DNA from: Buttiauxella gaviniae ATCC 51604
Lineage (GTDB): Bacteria > Pseudomonadota > Gammaproteobacteria > Enterobacterales > Enterobacteriaceae
Assembly: GCF_001654835.1 (NCBI RefSeq)
Contig: NZ_LXEP01000034.1
Coordinates: forward strand, 1 to 64,000
Length of the DNA: 64,000 bases
Direction of reading: 5' to 3'
In this document: piece after piece, positions 1 to 6,967 of the stretch
Layout of the letters: every line of letters starts with the position of its first letter
How positions within the stretch are numbered: the stretch's first letter is position 1
Position numbers and translations under genes: made by a program
The notes under the pieces: generated by a model
What the model was told of the DNA's origin: nothing
Databases searched by the model: none
Seen by the model: the letters and a program-made list of their open reading frames with translations, nothing else

Positions 1-138
1 GATCAGCTTATTGGTTTCATGCGGACCGTAGAAATCGCTGGTATCAATATGATTCACACCGCTCGCCACGGCATCACGCAATACCTGAATGGCGCGGGCT
101 TCATCTTTTACCGGACCAAAAACACCCGGACCCGCCAT
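1..138 (-). pseudogene. Aldo/keto reductase (YdbC-like) fragment, truncated at its N-terminus and by the window edge
   Basis: The minus strand encodes 46 residues (MAGPGVFGPVKDEARA..., then HIDTSDFYGPHETNKLI) that match the early part of YdbC-type aldo/keto reductases, including the conserved DTSDFYG segment with the catalytic-type Asp and Tyr. In the family about 20 more residues precede AGPGVFGP. Here a TAG stop lies directly upstream of the ATG, so that stretch is missing. The reading frame runs off the left edge. A hairpin terminator lies 15 bases upstream of the break. I read it as a 5'-truncated gene; a short-start functional form is less likely. Confidence 0.7.
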
Positions 139-152
139 CTATTGAAAGCATG

Positions 153-180
153 CACCCGTCATTTGGACGGGTGTTTTGTT
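153..180 (+). terminator. Rho-independent-type hairpin next to the broken reductase end
   Basis: CACCCGTC and GACGGGTG form an 8-bp stem around a 5-base loop, followed by GTTTTGTT. No plus-strand gene ends here within the window, so it may be left over from the rearrangement that removed the reductase 5' end. Confidence 0.55.
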
Positions 181-253
181 AACGTAAACGAACGGCTATC
201 TCTTCTTTGTTGCGCTTCACAACACCTCCAACTGCTCAGCCAGCTGTCAGTGT

Positions 254-589
254 ATGGAAGAAGGTGAGCTGGCGCTGGTGACCCTTAAGTCGAGGCGGAT
301 CTATGTCGGGATGATACATACGGCGACTCTGGAGTATGAAAAGACGGCAAATATCGTGCTCATCCCGATGCTGAGCGGCTATCGAGATGGTGAGAAAATG
401 AATTTATGTATCGAGCATAATTACAGTAAGTGGTATGCCGAACATGACATTACTCTTGATTCAGAGCCCAGGAGTGCAATGGAATTCAGAAGGGTGATTA
501 TGCTGAGTCAAATTGAGAGTCTTTCACTGTTTGATCCGGCCAGTGCGAGTGCGCTGGCAATGGAGCAGCATCCTGAGAAAATAGACTGA
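254..589 (+). CDS. Hypothetical protein, probably the C-terminal remnant of a longer protein
   Basis: This open frame of 111 residues has a soluble composition: a beta-rich start (ELALVTLKSRRIYVGMI) and then a segment ending in GYRDG. The pattern resembles the cytosolic C-terminal domain of larger membrane-anchored proteins, where a GELVLVTLKSGKVYVG-like motif follows transmembrane helices. The ATG has no convincing ribosome binding site and lies in the middle of that conserved motif, which supports truncation. Its neighbours are other broken genes. I do not recognise a function. Confidence 0.4.
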   Translation: MEEGELALVTLKSRRIYVGMIHTATLEYEKTANIVLIPMLSGYRDGEKMNLCIEHNYSKWYAEHDITLDSEPRSAMEFRRVIMLSQIESLSLFDPASASALAMEQHPEKID

Positions 590-680
590 GCCAGTTTCCA
601 GGCCAGGATACAAACCCTTTCACGGCATTTATGTTTTGATGAGTGGAGGAGAAAGTTTGGTCTGTGCAGATTTAAGGGAT

Positions 681-698
681 GGCGGCCATAGGGCCGCC
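681..698 (-). terminator. GC-rich hairpin after the catalase-remnant gene
   Basis: GGCGGCC and GGCCGCC pair around a 4-base loop, six bases beyond the stop codon of the minus-strand gene ending at 704. On that strand the downstream bases are not a clean T-run, so termination strength is uncertain. Confidence 0.45.
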
Positions 699-703
699 CG
701 ATA

Positions 704-1204
704 TTATTTTTTAGCTGATTTGGCTTTGCCGGATTTCTTCTGCGCGGCTGATTCAATTTCAACCGGAGGTACCTTGCCAAGGTCAGTCCCGGTAACCGGA
801 TTTACCCCAGGGTCAGAGGCCGTACGATTTGCCAGTTTTTCCAGATTCGCGTTCTGGGTTGCGGATAACGTGACACTAGCCGTGCCATCTCCGCCATCAA
901 CAGCCGATTCAGGCTGCGCTACATAGGTGAAGTTCTCGTCTGAATTCCAGCTGCCGCGGACATCGTTTCCTTCGGACATGTTGTAATAAACCGTCGCGTA
1001 TTTCTCCACTGGAGGGAGTTTTCCTGGTGGGAAATTGTTGCTAATAGCGTACAGCGCTTTTTCAAAAGACATCTGATGTGCCACTTCACGCGTCATCGTT
1101 ATGTCGGCTGCAATGGCGTCAATAATTTCCTTATCTGCGCAGTAAATATCAGATAGCTCATGAATAAATAAATACTCAAATGAACTTTTGTTTATCTCTG
1201 GCAT
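704..1204 (-). pseudogene. Chimeric remnant: YciF-like N-terminus joined in frame to the C-terminal part of a manganese catalase
   Basis: The first 35 residues contain LFIHELSDIYCADKE, the N-terminal signature of the YciE/YciF (DUF892) ferritin-like family. From about residue 37 the protein is the tail of a KatN-type manganese catalase: MTREVAHQMSFEKAL, then NNFPPGKLPPVE, NMSEGNDVRGSWNSDENF and a DGGDGTA segment, ending in a Lys/Ala-rich tail. Only the last metal-ligand helix is left (Glu40 and His43 here). The helices carrying the other Glu/His ligands of the di-manganese site are gone, so catalase activity is not expected. In relatives yciG-yciF-yciE-katN are neighbours, so one deletion between yciF (or yciE) and katN would give exactly this fusion. 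The frame is intact for 166 codons and may still be translated. Confidence 0.8.
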
Positions 1205-1582
1205 GTTTCCCTATAAAGATTGAAAAATGTGATTCATCTTGCCTTTGCGGTGTTTAAGCCTGGCACAACTTTGCGGGTGGTGAATTAGCTAAAGGCTGTT
1301 AGCGTCCGGCGAGAAATTCTTTCTACTTTTTGGTAAATATTGACTTCAATGTAAGTGATTGAATTTTATTGATATTAAAATTAAAGTAAAAAACATGAAA
1401 CTTTTATTCAGTAAAAAAGAATAGTCTGAAAGTGCCATTTAACTGGTTTGTGGCAGTTAAAGGAAAATCATTTTGTTAAAGTTAACACGCGGGTTGCCAT
1501 ATTATTGATGCCAGGGAAGAGTAACCAAAATTATTTTCTTGGTGGAGTGGTGAGATTTTTTATTGATGGCTGAATCAATGTC
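1205..1582. other. Intergenic AT-rich region, promoter side of the chimeric gene
   Basis: No convincing coding frame is seen. The longest plausible plus-strand micro-frame (1508-1573, 21 codons from ATGCCAGGG) has no clear ribosome binding site. The region runs into an intrinsic terminator at 1583, so an unannotated plus-strand transcript is possible. Confidence 0.4.
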
Positions 1583-1613
1583 AGACCAGCTATAACGTTG
1601 CTGGTCTATTTTT
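1583..1613 (+). terminator. Intrinsic terminator with no plus-strand gene upstream
   Basis: AGACCAGC and GCTGGTCT form an 8-bp stem around a 9-base loop, followed by ATTTTTTG. It is in the right orientation to end a plus-strand RNA, yet no plus-strand coding region lies between 590 and this point. The gene downstream (1691-1939) is on the minus strand and could use the reverse orientation only poorly. Confidence 0.65.
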
Positions 1614-1690
1614 TGATTTTTCTTTCAGGTTTAATTACTCAAAAATCATATAAAATATGCTAATGGGAGCTTGCTGCCTGAGTAAGATTA

Positions 1691-1939
1691 TTAAAGATCA
1701 TCCGGGGTTCTGCGTAGCAAGCTTTCCAGAACATTTCTAAAAATGTCTTTTTGCACATCACATTTTTCTGTTTCCAGAAGTTCAATGAGTTTAATTATAA
1801 TGTCTTTATTGGTTACCAGGGCTTTGGATGACATGAGCTGTTGAGTAATGGTTCTCAACGCGATATGTTCATTTTCATATGGAGCGGGTATTTCTAACTG
1901 AGGAGAAGCGGGCTTAAAGTCTGTCTGGGGTAATATCAT
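1691..1939 (-). CDS. AriR/YmgB-family small regulatory protein
   Basis: This 82-residue protein ends with NKDIIIKLIELLETEKCDVQ and then a helix finishing in RRTPDDL. It aligns with the AriR (YmgB) C-terminal half, which has NNKNIILSLIHSLE and ends RYTADDM. In E. coli members of this family (YcgZ, YmgA, AriR) are small helical connector proteins that act through the Rcs phosphorelay on biofilm and acid-resistance genes. The ATG at 1939 is preceded by an AGAGAA ribosome binding site. It is one of four family members within 3.2 kb around bluR, and the only one on the minus strand. The first 30 residues are not conserved. Confidence 0.75.
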   Translation of the reverse strand: MILPQTDFKPASPQLEIPAPYENEHIALRTITQQLMSSKALVTNKDIIIKLIELLETEKCDVQKDIFRNVLESLLRRTPDDL

Positions 1940-2401
1940 TCATTTCTCTAAAATAGTGTTGCAGTAATAAATATCTGAATTGTTTCGATGCAGCCATTTC
2001 AAGGTAGTTTAAAAACAAGTAATTTACAAGTTGTTAACTTTATTTATTTTTCAAGCGTACTTTTCTTACCCGACAATTTCCACTGAACATTTTGACGAAA
2101 ACTCACGTTGATAGATTAATGAATGTGATGTATTTCAATTGTTACGTTTCTACATATCTGTTCATTCTTGTCTGTTTAAAATAATTCCTGACGTTTTTGA
2201 GCAGTGATTTCAGATGGTCTGTAATTATGTTGAATTGAGAGGAGGTGCCAACCAGAATATTATTGAATAAGATTATTTCTGGTTATCTGTTTAATTTTAT
2301 TATTCTGTAGAATGAGTCAGGAAAAAATATTTTATTTTTAGCTGTTGTACAATTTGCACTATGGCAACTACATTTATTACTCACTTAACAAAAGAGAGTT
2401 G
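1940..2401. other. AT-rich divergent control region between two AriR-like genes
   Basis: No solid coding frame is present. It contains an AGAGGAGG sequence at 2237-2244 whose only close start (GTG, 2245) gives 21 hydrophobic codons with almost no spacing, so I do not call it. AACCAGAA (2250-2257) and TTCTGGTT (2277-2284) form an inverted repeat. A TGTACA box lies at 2346. Confidence 0.4.
2346..2351. promoter_or_regulatory. TGTACA box upstream of the AriR-like gene at 2402
   Basis: The palindrome TTGTACAA spans 2345-2352, 50 bases before the chosen ATG. It is the same core as the boxes in the bluR-ycgZ promoter region, which suggests control by BluR. The assignment rests on shared sequence only. 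Confidence 0.5.
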
Positions 2402-2626
2402 ATGTTCCAGATGGCCGATATGATGCATGATCACGTGGTTCACTGTATTCCAGAGCGATTTTTAGCTAATTCAGTGCTGCTGATTTCTGTTAAACAGGAA
2501 TTGTTGATCAAAAACCAAGTGGTAACCCGCGACAGTCTTAAAATGGCGCTCGTAAATAAAATGAAGCGTGAGCCTAATGTTATTCTTGCTGATCTCTACA
2601 AGCAAATAATTGGCTATTACAGCTGA
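2402..2626 (+). CDS. YmgB/AriR/YcgZ-like small protein
   Basis: This is a 74-residue protein. The pattern VKQELLIKNQVVTRDSLKMA, then KMKREPNVILADLYKQIIGYY, follows the YcgZ/AriR fold: a first helix, an N-x-V-x-(R/K)-x-S-L capping segment, then two amphipathic helices. The ATG at 2402 follows an AAAGAGAG ribosome binding site. A TTG 57 bases further upstream would add residues but would overlap the TGTACA operator, so I chose 2402. It points towards bluR (convergent). It probably belongs to the connector-protein family acting on Rcs signalling, but similarity is weaker than for the other three copies. Confidence 0.6.
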   Translation: MFQMADMMHDHVVHCIPERFLANSVLLISVKQELLIKNQVVTRDSLKMALVNKMKREPNVILADLYKQIIGYYS

Positions 2627-2817
2627 AAATTTATTTAACTTTTCCTCCGAGGTAGCGTAAATCTTATTTCATTAAGAATTTATTTCTCATTGATTTATGT
2701 TATCACGTGCGCAAGGCTATTCTGAGCCTACCAAATTACCTGGTAAACTATTCCCCTGTTACATCAAACCTGACGTAAAGTGCTGCCAACGTGCGTGAAA
2801 TATTTCACGCACGGTGG

Positions 2818-3561
2818 TCAACTGGTTAAGTCTGGGTTGTGATGGAAAATTGAGTAACCCTGTTCATGCCAGTATTCCAACTGTTCTTTCTGACGAGAGG
2901 TAATCAGTTTACCGGCCCATACAAATATATGGTGACCAGGGAAGAATTCGGGGCGAGGTAATTCCACGGGTTCAGCGAGTAAATCTATATGCCACCCCTG
3001 AGTGGAAAGGCGCCATGCTTCAAGCCACAAACGTGTACGGTCGGGATCATCCCAACTTATCAGAAGGGCAGGTTTTCCCTTTCGTTTACGGGATAAAATC
3101 AGCTGGTTTGCAACATATTCAATCAATGCTCCATCGAGCAGTCCACAAATGTTTCGCACCGTATTTTGTTCGAAGCCAAGCCGTTGACGAACGGGGATGT
3201 AGACGTGATCAATCAGAGTTGCAGCATCAAATTGCTGGCTGTATTCCACAATTTTGAAACGTAGATCATCCGGGCGCACACACCTTAAAATAGTGATCAA
3301 CTCTTCCTGTTGTGTTATCCAACCTTTATCTACAGCACCCTGATTTGTATCAAGAATGGCCTTTACCTTACTTACCGATATCCCTGATTTTATCCAGCGT
3401 TGAATTTCTTCAATACGCTGAATATCTGCTTCATCAAACTGACGGTGCCCGCCTTCACTGCGCAGGGGTTTTAGCAATCCATATCTGCGTTGCCAGGCGC
3501 GCAAAGTCACTGGGTTAATTCCGCACTTGTCTGCCACATCACCGATACTGTAAGAAGCCAT
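2818..3561 (-). CDS. bluR: MerR-type repressor BluR
   Basis: The 247-residue protein starts with the MerR winged helix (YSIGDVADKCGINPVTLRAW, then RRYGLLKPLRSEGGHRQF), followed by a dimerisation helix and a C-terminal domain of the kind shared by BluR and MlrA. It is closer to BluR (YcgE), for example in the DALRFK-type region, RLWLEAWRLS and the PRPE(L/F)FP segment. In E. coli BluR represses the ycgZ-ymgA-ariR operon and is relieved by the blue-light antirepressor BluF. Here it is divergent from a ycgZ homologue with a 490-base spacer full of TGTACA boxes, the expected arrangement. No BLUF/EAL gene adjoins it, unlike in E. coli. Confidence 0.85.
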   Translation of the reverse strand: MASYSIGDVADKCGINPVTLRAWQRRYGLLKPLRSEGGHRQFDEADIQRIEEIQRWIKSGISVSKVKAILDTNQGAVDKGWITQQEELITILRCVRPDDLRFKIVEYSQQFDAATLIDHVYIPVRQRLGFEQNTVRNICGLLDGALIEYVANQLILSRKRKGKPALLISWDDPDRTRLWLEAWRLSTQGWHIDLLAEPVELPRPEFFPGHHIFVWAGKLITSRQKEQLEYWHEQGYSIFHHNPDLTS

Positions 3562-3610
3562 AAGTCCCCCTTAAACTGATGCCGTCCTTGTTAAATATTT
3601 CCAAAAACAT

Positions 3611-3635
3611 TGTACAACTTAGTCGAGACTGTACA
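3611..3635. promoter_or_regulatory. Paired TGTACA operator near bluR
   Basis: TGTACA occurs at 3611-3616 and 3630-3635, 13 bases apart, each extended as TGTACAAC. The pair lies 50-75 bases upstream of the bluR start, fitting autoregulation. A third box is at 3661-3666. The related regulator MlrA is known to bind paired TGTACA half-sites. Confidence 0.6.
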
Positions 3636-3884
3636 ACATTAATTTAATCTTATTCCTATATGTACAAAAAACCAGATGGGGTGAGGAAGAAGAACATCAA
3701 TCTTTGAGAGTGCTTTGCTACCACAGTGGAATCATGTTCATTCCTCATATTTTCAATGGTATAGGAGTTTTTTGAGTTTCCCGTAGTCGGAGAAAGTGCT
3801 CCGCCAGGACCAGTACCAGGCCAATGAAATCAAGTATTGGGAATTCAGTAGCGGCAGGAGGAAGTTAAGCTCACAACGTAATGG

Positions 3885-3890
3885 TGTACA
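3885..3890. promoter_or_regulatory. Single TGTACA box in the bluR-ycgZ spacer
   Basis: An isolated TGTACA (GGTGTACAG) lies between the bluR-proximal and ycgZ-proximal pairs. It may be a spacer site for cooperative binding. Confidence 0.4.
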
Positions 3891-3969
3891 GTTTTTAAAA
3901 ATTCACAATCAAAATAACTAGTTGATATTTAATTTAATTATTTTTCGTGTGATATTGATTTTAAAAAAT

Positions 3970-3989
3970 TGTACAACTTTTTCTGTACA
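3970..3989. promoter_or_regulatory. Paired TGTACA operator in the ycgZ promoter
   Basis: AAAATTGTACA and TGTACAAAAT flank an 8-base spacer. The arrangement resembles the MlrA-type paired TGTACA box, with a shorter spacer. It lies 64-83 bases upstream of the ycgZ ATG, where a repressor or activator of MerR type would act. Confidence 0.6.
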
Positions 3990-4052
3990 AAATGAGCATG
4001 TGCATTTAACTTTAACCAAAACTTAACTACTTGCAGCACAAGAGAAGCTTAT

Positions 4053-4292
4053 ATGCAACAGGGCGCTTACAATCCTTCCATCAATTCATCCGTGGCAGAC
4101 TTTATGTCTGCAGTGAGTGAGCCATCCGAGCAGGAGGTGATGGGTAAGGTGGTCAGGGATCTTCTTAATGATGGCCAGCGGTTGAGCCGGAGAACACTGT
4201 GCACCAGGCTGATAAGTCAACTAGACCGGGCTTCGTGTAAAAAAGAACAAGCTATCTATCAGACTCTGGTTGGTTATCTTTTTGTTCGCTAA
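4053..4292 (+). CDS. ycgZ: YcgZ, small connector protein
   Basis: The 79-residue protein contains LLNDGQRLSRRTLCTRLISQ and ends QTLVGYLFVR, matching E. coli YcgZ (ILKDGRNLSRKSLCAKLLCR, then ALIGLLFE). In E. coli ycgZ is the first gene of the BluR-repressed, blue-light and cold induced operon whose products act through Rcs to raise colanic acid and lower curli. The ATG follows an AGAGAAG ribosome binding site. The gene diverges from bluR and precedes a second family member (4531) by 238 bases, a gap longer than usual in this operon. Confidence 0.85.
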   Translation: MQQGAYNPSINSSVADFMSAVSEPSEQEVMGKVVRDLLNDGQRLSRRTLCTRLISQLDRASCKKEQAIYQTLVGYLFVR

Positions 4293-4530
4293 TGGATTAA
4301 TAACGAATCAAATACTCAAATGATGACATCTGAACTTTTATGCATTGTCTGAGAGGAAGGGAAATAGATTCTAGCATGACGCAAAAAATGTAACTAGCTC
4401 GGCCCTGGGGAAATCTATATCTGATTATAAGTTGTTTACGCGGCCTAATATAAAAACGTCTGTATAACAGATGCCAGTCGGCACAGCATTTTGATGATAA
4501 ACAAAATTTTAATTTCAACCGGAGTCCATT

Positions 4531-4821
4531 ATGATTCAGACATTATCAGATAATTTACATCATCTGCCTTCAGGGACTCGGGATATAGTCAAGGTCATTG
4601 AGGCTGGTTTATTAGATCAGCATGGTTACATTGCAGAACAGGATGTGGTATTCGAATTACTGTCATGGATGGAAAAAAATGAACACAGCATCCTGCGTGA
4701 AATATATGCTCAGGCGTTAGAGTACGTAATCAGTAAGGATTATGTGCCTTCTCAGCAGGATGTTACAGTTCATACAGAATATAACCACAGCGCTGCAACT
4801 GATATTATCGTCCAGGAATAA
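4531..4821 (+). CDS. YmgA/AriR-like small regulatory protein
   Basis: The 96-residue protein carries the family core IVKVIEAGLLDQHGYIAEQD, then VVFELLSWMEKNEHSILREI and AQALEYVI, in which an L-x-x-x-G/N-x-I-x-x-x-D turn precedes two helices. The 22-residue tail after VPSQQ is not conserved. A CCGGAG ribosome binding site sits nine bases before the ATG. It follows ycgZ on the same strand and would be the operon's second connector gene. I cannot decide between YmgA and AriR as the closer homologue. Confidence 0.7.
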   Translation: MIQTLSDNLHHLPSGTRDIVKVIEAGLLDQHGYIAEQDVVFELLSWMEKNEHSILREIYAQALEYVISKDYVPSQQDVTVHTEYNHSAATDIIVQE

Positions 4822-4926
4822 TCTATATTTCAGGCTTCATACAGCAATTTCTCGATTCATGTCTAAAATTAAAGAGTATCACCCAATACCATTCATGCCG
4901 CTACGGTGGTAATAAGGAGTCACTTC

Positions 4927-5136
4927 ATGAACGAAGATCGTATCAGTGGAAACTGGAAGCAATTTAAGGGCAAAGTGAAAGAAAAGTGGGGGCAGTTGAC
5001 CGACGATGATCTGGATGTGGTTGAGGGCAAGCGTGAACAACTGGCTGGCCGTATTCAGGAACGCTATGGTTATAATAAAGACCAGGCCGAGAAAGAGCTT
5101 AAAACCTGGGAAGATGATAATCGCTATAAGTGGTAA
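4927..5136 (+). CDS. yjbJ: CsbD-family stress protein YjbJ
   Basis: The 69-residue protein has the same length as E. coli YjbJ and nearly the same sequence: NWKQFKGKVKEKWGQLTDDD, then GKREQLAGRIQERYGY and KDQAEKEL. It is a small, highly charged CsbD-family protein that is abundant in stationary phase under general stress control in relatives; its biochemical role is unknown. The start is fixed by AAGGAGT eight bases before ATGAACGAAG. An in-frame ATG 21 bases upstream lacks this signal. In E. coli yjbJ is elsewhere on the chromosome, which supports this being a shuffled segment. Confidence 0.9.
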   Translation: MNEDRISGNWKQFKGKVKEKWGQLTDDDLDVVEGKREQLAGRIQERYGYNKDQAEKELKTWEDDNRYKW

Positions 5137-5145
5137 TCTTCTCTG

Positions 5146-5167
5146 CGGCAGCCTGAACGGGCTGCCG
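5146..5167 (+). terminator. Hairpin downstream of yjbJ
   Basis: CGGCAGCC and GGCTGCCG pair in an 8-bp stem with a 6-base loop, ten bases after the yjbJ stop. There is no T-run behind it, so it may stabilise the mRNA rather than terminate. Confidence 0.5.
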
Positions 5168-5399
5168 TAAGCATTACCTGTTAACTCCCTCTGATTAAAT
5201 CTGCAGTATTCTTGAAGCGGGTTCTTGTCTGCAACACTCTTATATTATCTGAATGACCATAAAGCCTCGGTATGCTTTAACTCTTCTCTTTAAATTATCC
5301 CCAGCATTATTTGAACCGATATACCTTAGTGCGTGCAATAACAAACGGGTAGTTTTTCGCTGAGAGACAATGACACTCCAGGCGAAAGGGCTTTGGTGA

Positions 5400-6179
5400 T
5401 TAACTATCCGTTCCGGCAAGCTCTACTGGCCAGGCAATTGGCTGACGACTTCCTGGTTGGCTCAGGGTTCGTTGAGGCCATGCAAGAAAATTGGGCTTAC
5501 TGTGCGGAAGACTGAGCTCATCCACGATGACAAGCGTCCCGGATGCGAGTTCATTGGCAATCAAATTCCGCTGGCCAAGTATCACCCCCGCACCTGCAAC
5601 AGCGGCATGCAGTGCCAGTAAAGTGAGATTGAAGATAAAGGAGGGTTGCGGTTCCGGTTCTTCTATCTCTTTAGCCTGAAACCAGTCACGCCAGTTGGGT
5701 AGAAAACGCCGCTCATTCACCCATTCGAGATGAATCAGCGGCGCCTTGCTTAACAGTTTCCGCCCCTGATAACACGCAATCAGCTCCGGGCTAGGTACAG
5801 GTAGCACCTCATCGTGAAATAAAAACTTCTTTTCCAGTTGGGCGTAGCGTTCTTCACCAAAACAGATGACAAAATCGGCATGCATGGTGTTGAAATCAAA
5901 CTGCGCGTGAGTGCCGTGTAACGCCAGGTCAACATCCGGGGTGCAGGCACGCCAGTTGTGTAGCTCGGGCAGTAGCCATTTGGTTGCCAGTGAAGGCAAC
6001 GTGTAGAGCATTAATCGGGGTGCCGCAGCGGCATGGCGACTGTTTTGCTGACCCAGCAGTAAAATATCAAAAGCTTCAGTGACATAGCGTAGATACTCTT
6101 TTCCAGTTTCGGTCAGCATCACTCCGTTTGGAGTGCGGACAAAAAGAGCACTGCCTAAATAGCTGCGCGGAATAGTAGA
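5400..6179 (-). pseudogene. LysR-family regulator missing its helix-turn-helix domain
   Basis: Reading on the minus strand, the frame opens after a TGA at 6180-6182 with YLGSALFVRTPNGVMLTETG, which is the end of a LysR DNA-binding domain, and then continues through a full effector domain (PRLMLYTLPSLATKWLLPEL, later GAGVILGQRNLIANELASG). The first 50 or so residues holding the helix-turn-helix are absent. The break lies 75 bases from an IS630 fragment, so a mobile-element event probably removed the 5' end. Without the DNA-binding domain it cannot act as a repressor or activator. The effector domain resembles the GcvA/AmpR-like branch. Confidence 0.8.
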
Positions 6180-6257
6180 TCACTTAAAGGGAACTCAGCC
6201 CGGATTGTGCGATCTGATCAATCGCCAAATATTCCACCTCACCAACCGGACTGAACG

Positions 6258-6640
6258 ATGCCGATCATAGTACCCATATCCCGTTTCGAACGACGCCTGA
6301 TGCAGAAAACTATCCATAAAACGCGTGACAAGAACCATGCCCGCAGACTGACCGCCATGCTGAAGTTACACAGGGGAGACAGAGTCAGCGATGTCGCCAG
6401 AACACTCTGCTGTGCCCGTTCATCCATCGGTCGCTGGATTAACTGATTTACGCTGTCGGGTGTCGAAGGTCTGAAATTCTTACCCGCCGGGTGCGCCCGT
6501 CGCTGGCCATTTGAGCATATATGCACATTGTTACGTGAACTGATAAAGCGCTCTCCTGCTGATTTTGGCTATCAGCGTTCACGCTGGAGTACTGAGCTTC
6601 TGCCAATAAAGATCAATGAGATAACCGGGGCTGATTACAT
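6258..6640 (+). mobile_element. IS630-family transposase remnant (N-terminal third, with a nonsense codon)
   Basis: The plus strand encodes SRFERRLMQKTIHKTRDKNH, then GDRVSDVARTLCCARSSIGRWIN, the helix-turn-helix region of an IS630-family (ISEc40-like) transposase. A TGA follows where the family has Trp (IN-W-F). The same frame then continues without a shift (GVEGLKFLPAG, RRWPFEHICTLLRELIK, YQRSRWSTELLPIKINEITG) up to about 6640, where similarity ends. The DDE catalytic domain is completely missing, so the element is dead. Confidence 0.85.
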
Positions 6641-6967
6641 GCCGGTACCCCTATGTGAGAACCACTCCAGTGGCTGAGGATAATACTGTTTAAGCGTGTT
6701 GATTATCCGGTTCACAAAGCGTCGTTTATCTTCAACCAACTGACGACGTTGCTCAACCAGTTGCTGGAGCAACCGGATATCCGCATTGTCGGGTTCAATA
6801 GCTTTTACCTTCTGGTGTAACTCGGTAATCCAGACATCAAGCGCTTCTGCCGTATGTTCAATCACATCGAATACGCGTTCGCCGTTTTTAAACTGAACAC
6901 AGACATCGTGTTTTTTATCAGCCCAGTCCAGACCAACGTGCGCAGCAAACTGATTAGTCACAGTCAT
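6641..6967 (-). mobile_element. IS110-family transposase remnant with an internal deletion
   Basis: The protein starts at an ATG with an AAGGAG ribosome binding site and reads FAAHVGLDWADKKHDVCVQ, the first DEDD-type motif of IS110 transposases. After about residue 54 it jumps to KAIEPDNADIRLLQQLVEQR, then KRRFVNRIINTLKQYYPQ, which belongs after the remaining DEDD acidic residues. About 60 residues that hold catalytic acids are therefore gone. It ends at FSHRGT, where it abuts the IS630 fragment. It is not functional. Confidence 0.8.

Larger units (their letters stand above)
3562..4052. promoter_or_regulatory. Divergent bluR-ycgZ control region
   Basis: This non-coding AT-rich spacer holds six TGTACA palindromes (listed separately). 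Promoters for both genes must lie here. No other feature is evident in its middle part (about 3670-3880). Confidence 0.6.

Noticed and set aside
1508-1573. A 21-codon plus-strand frame (MPGKSNQNYFLGG...) before the orphan terminator.
   Set aside because: No ribosome binding site and no recognisable similarity; kept only as part of the small-RNA observation.
2245-2310. A 21-codon hydrophobic frame starting GTG after a strong AGGAGG.
   Set aside because: The start codon overlaps the ribosome binding site with no spacing, and I see no homology.
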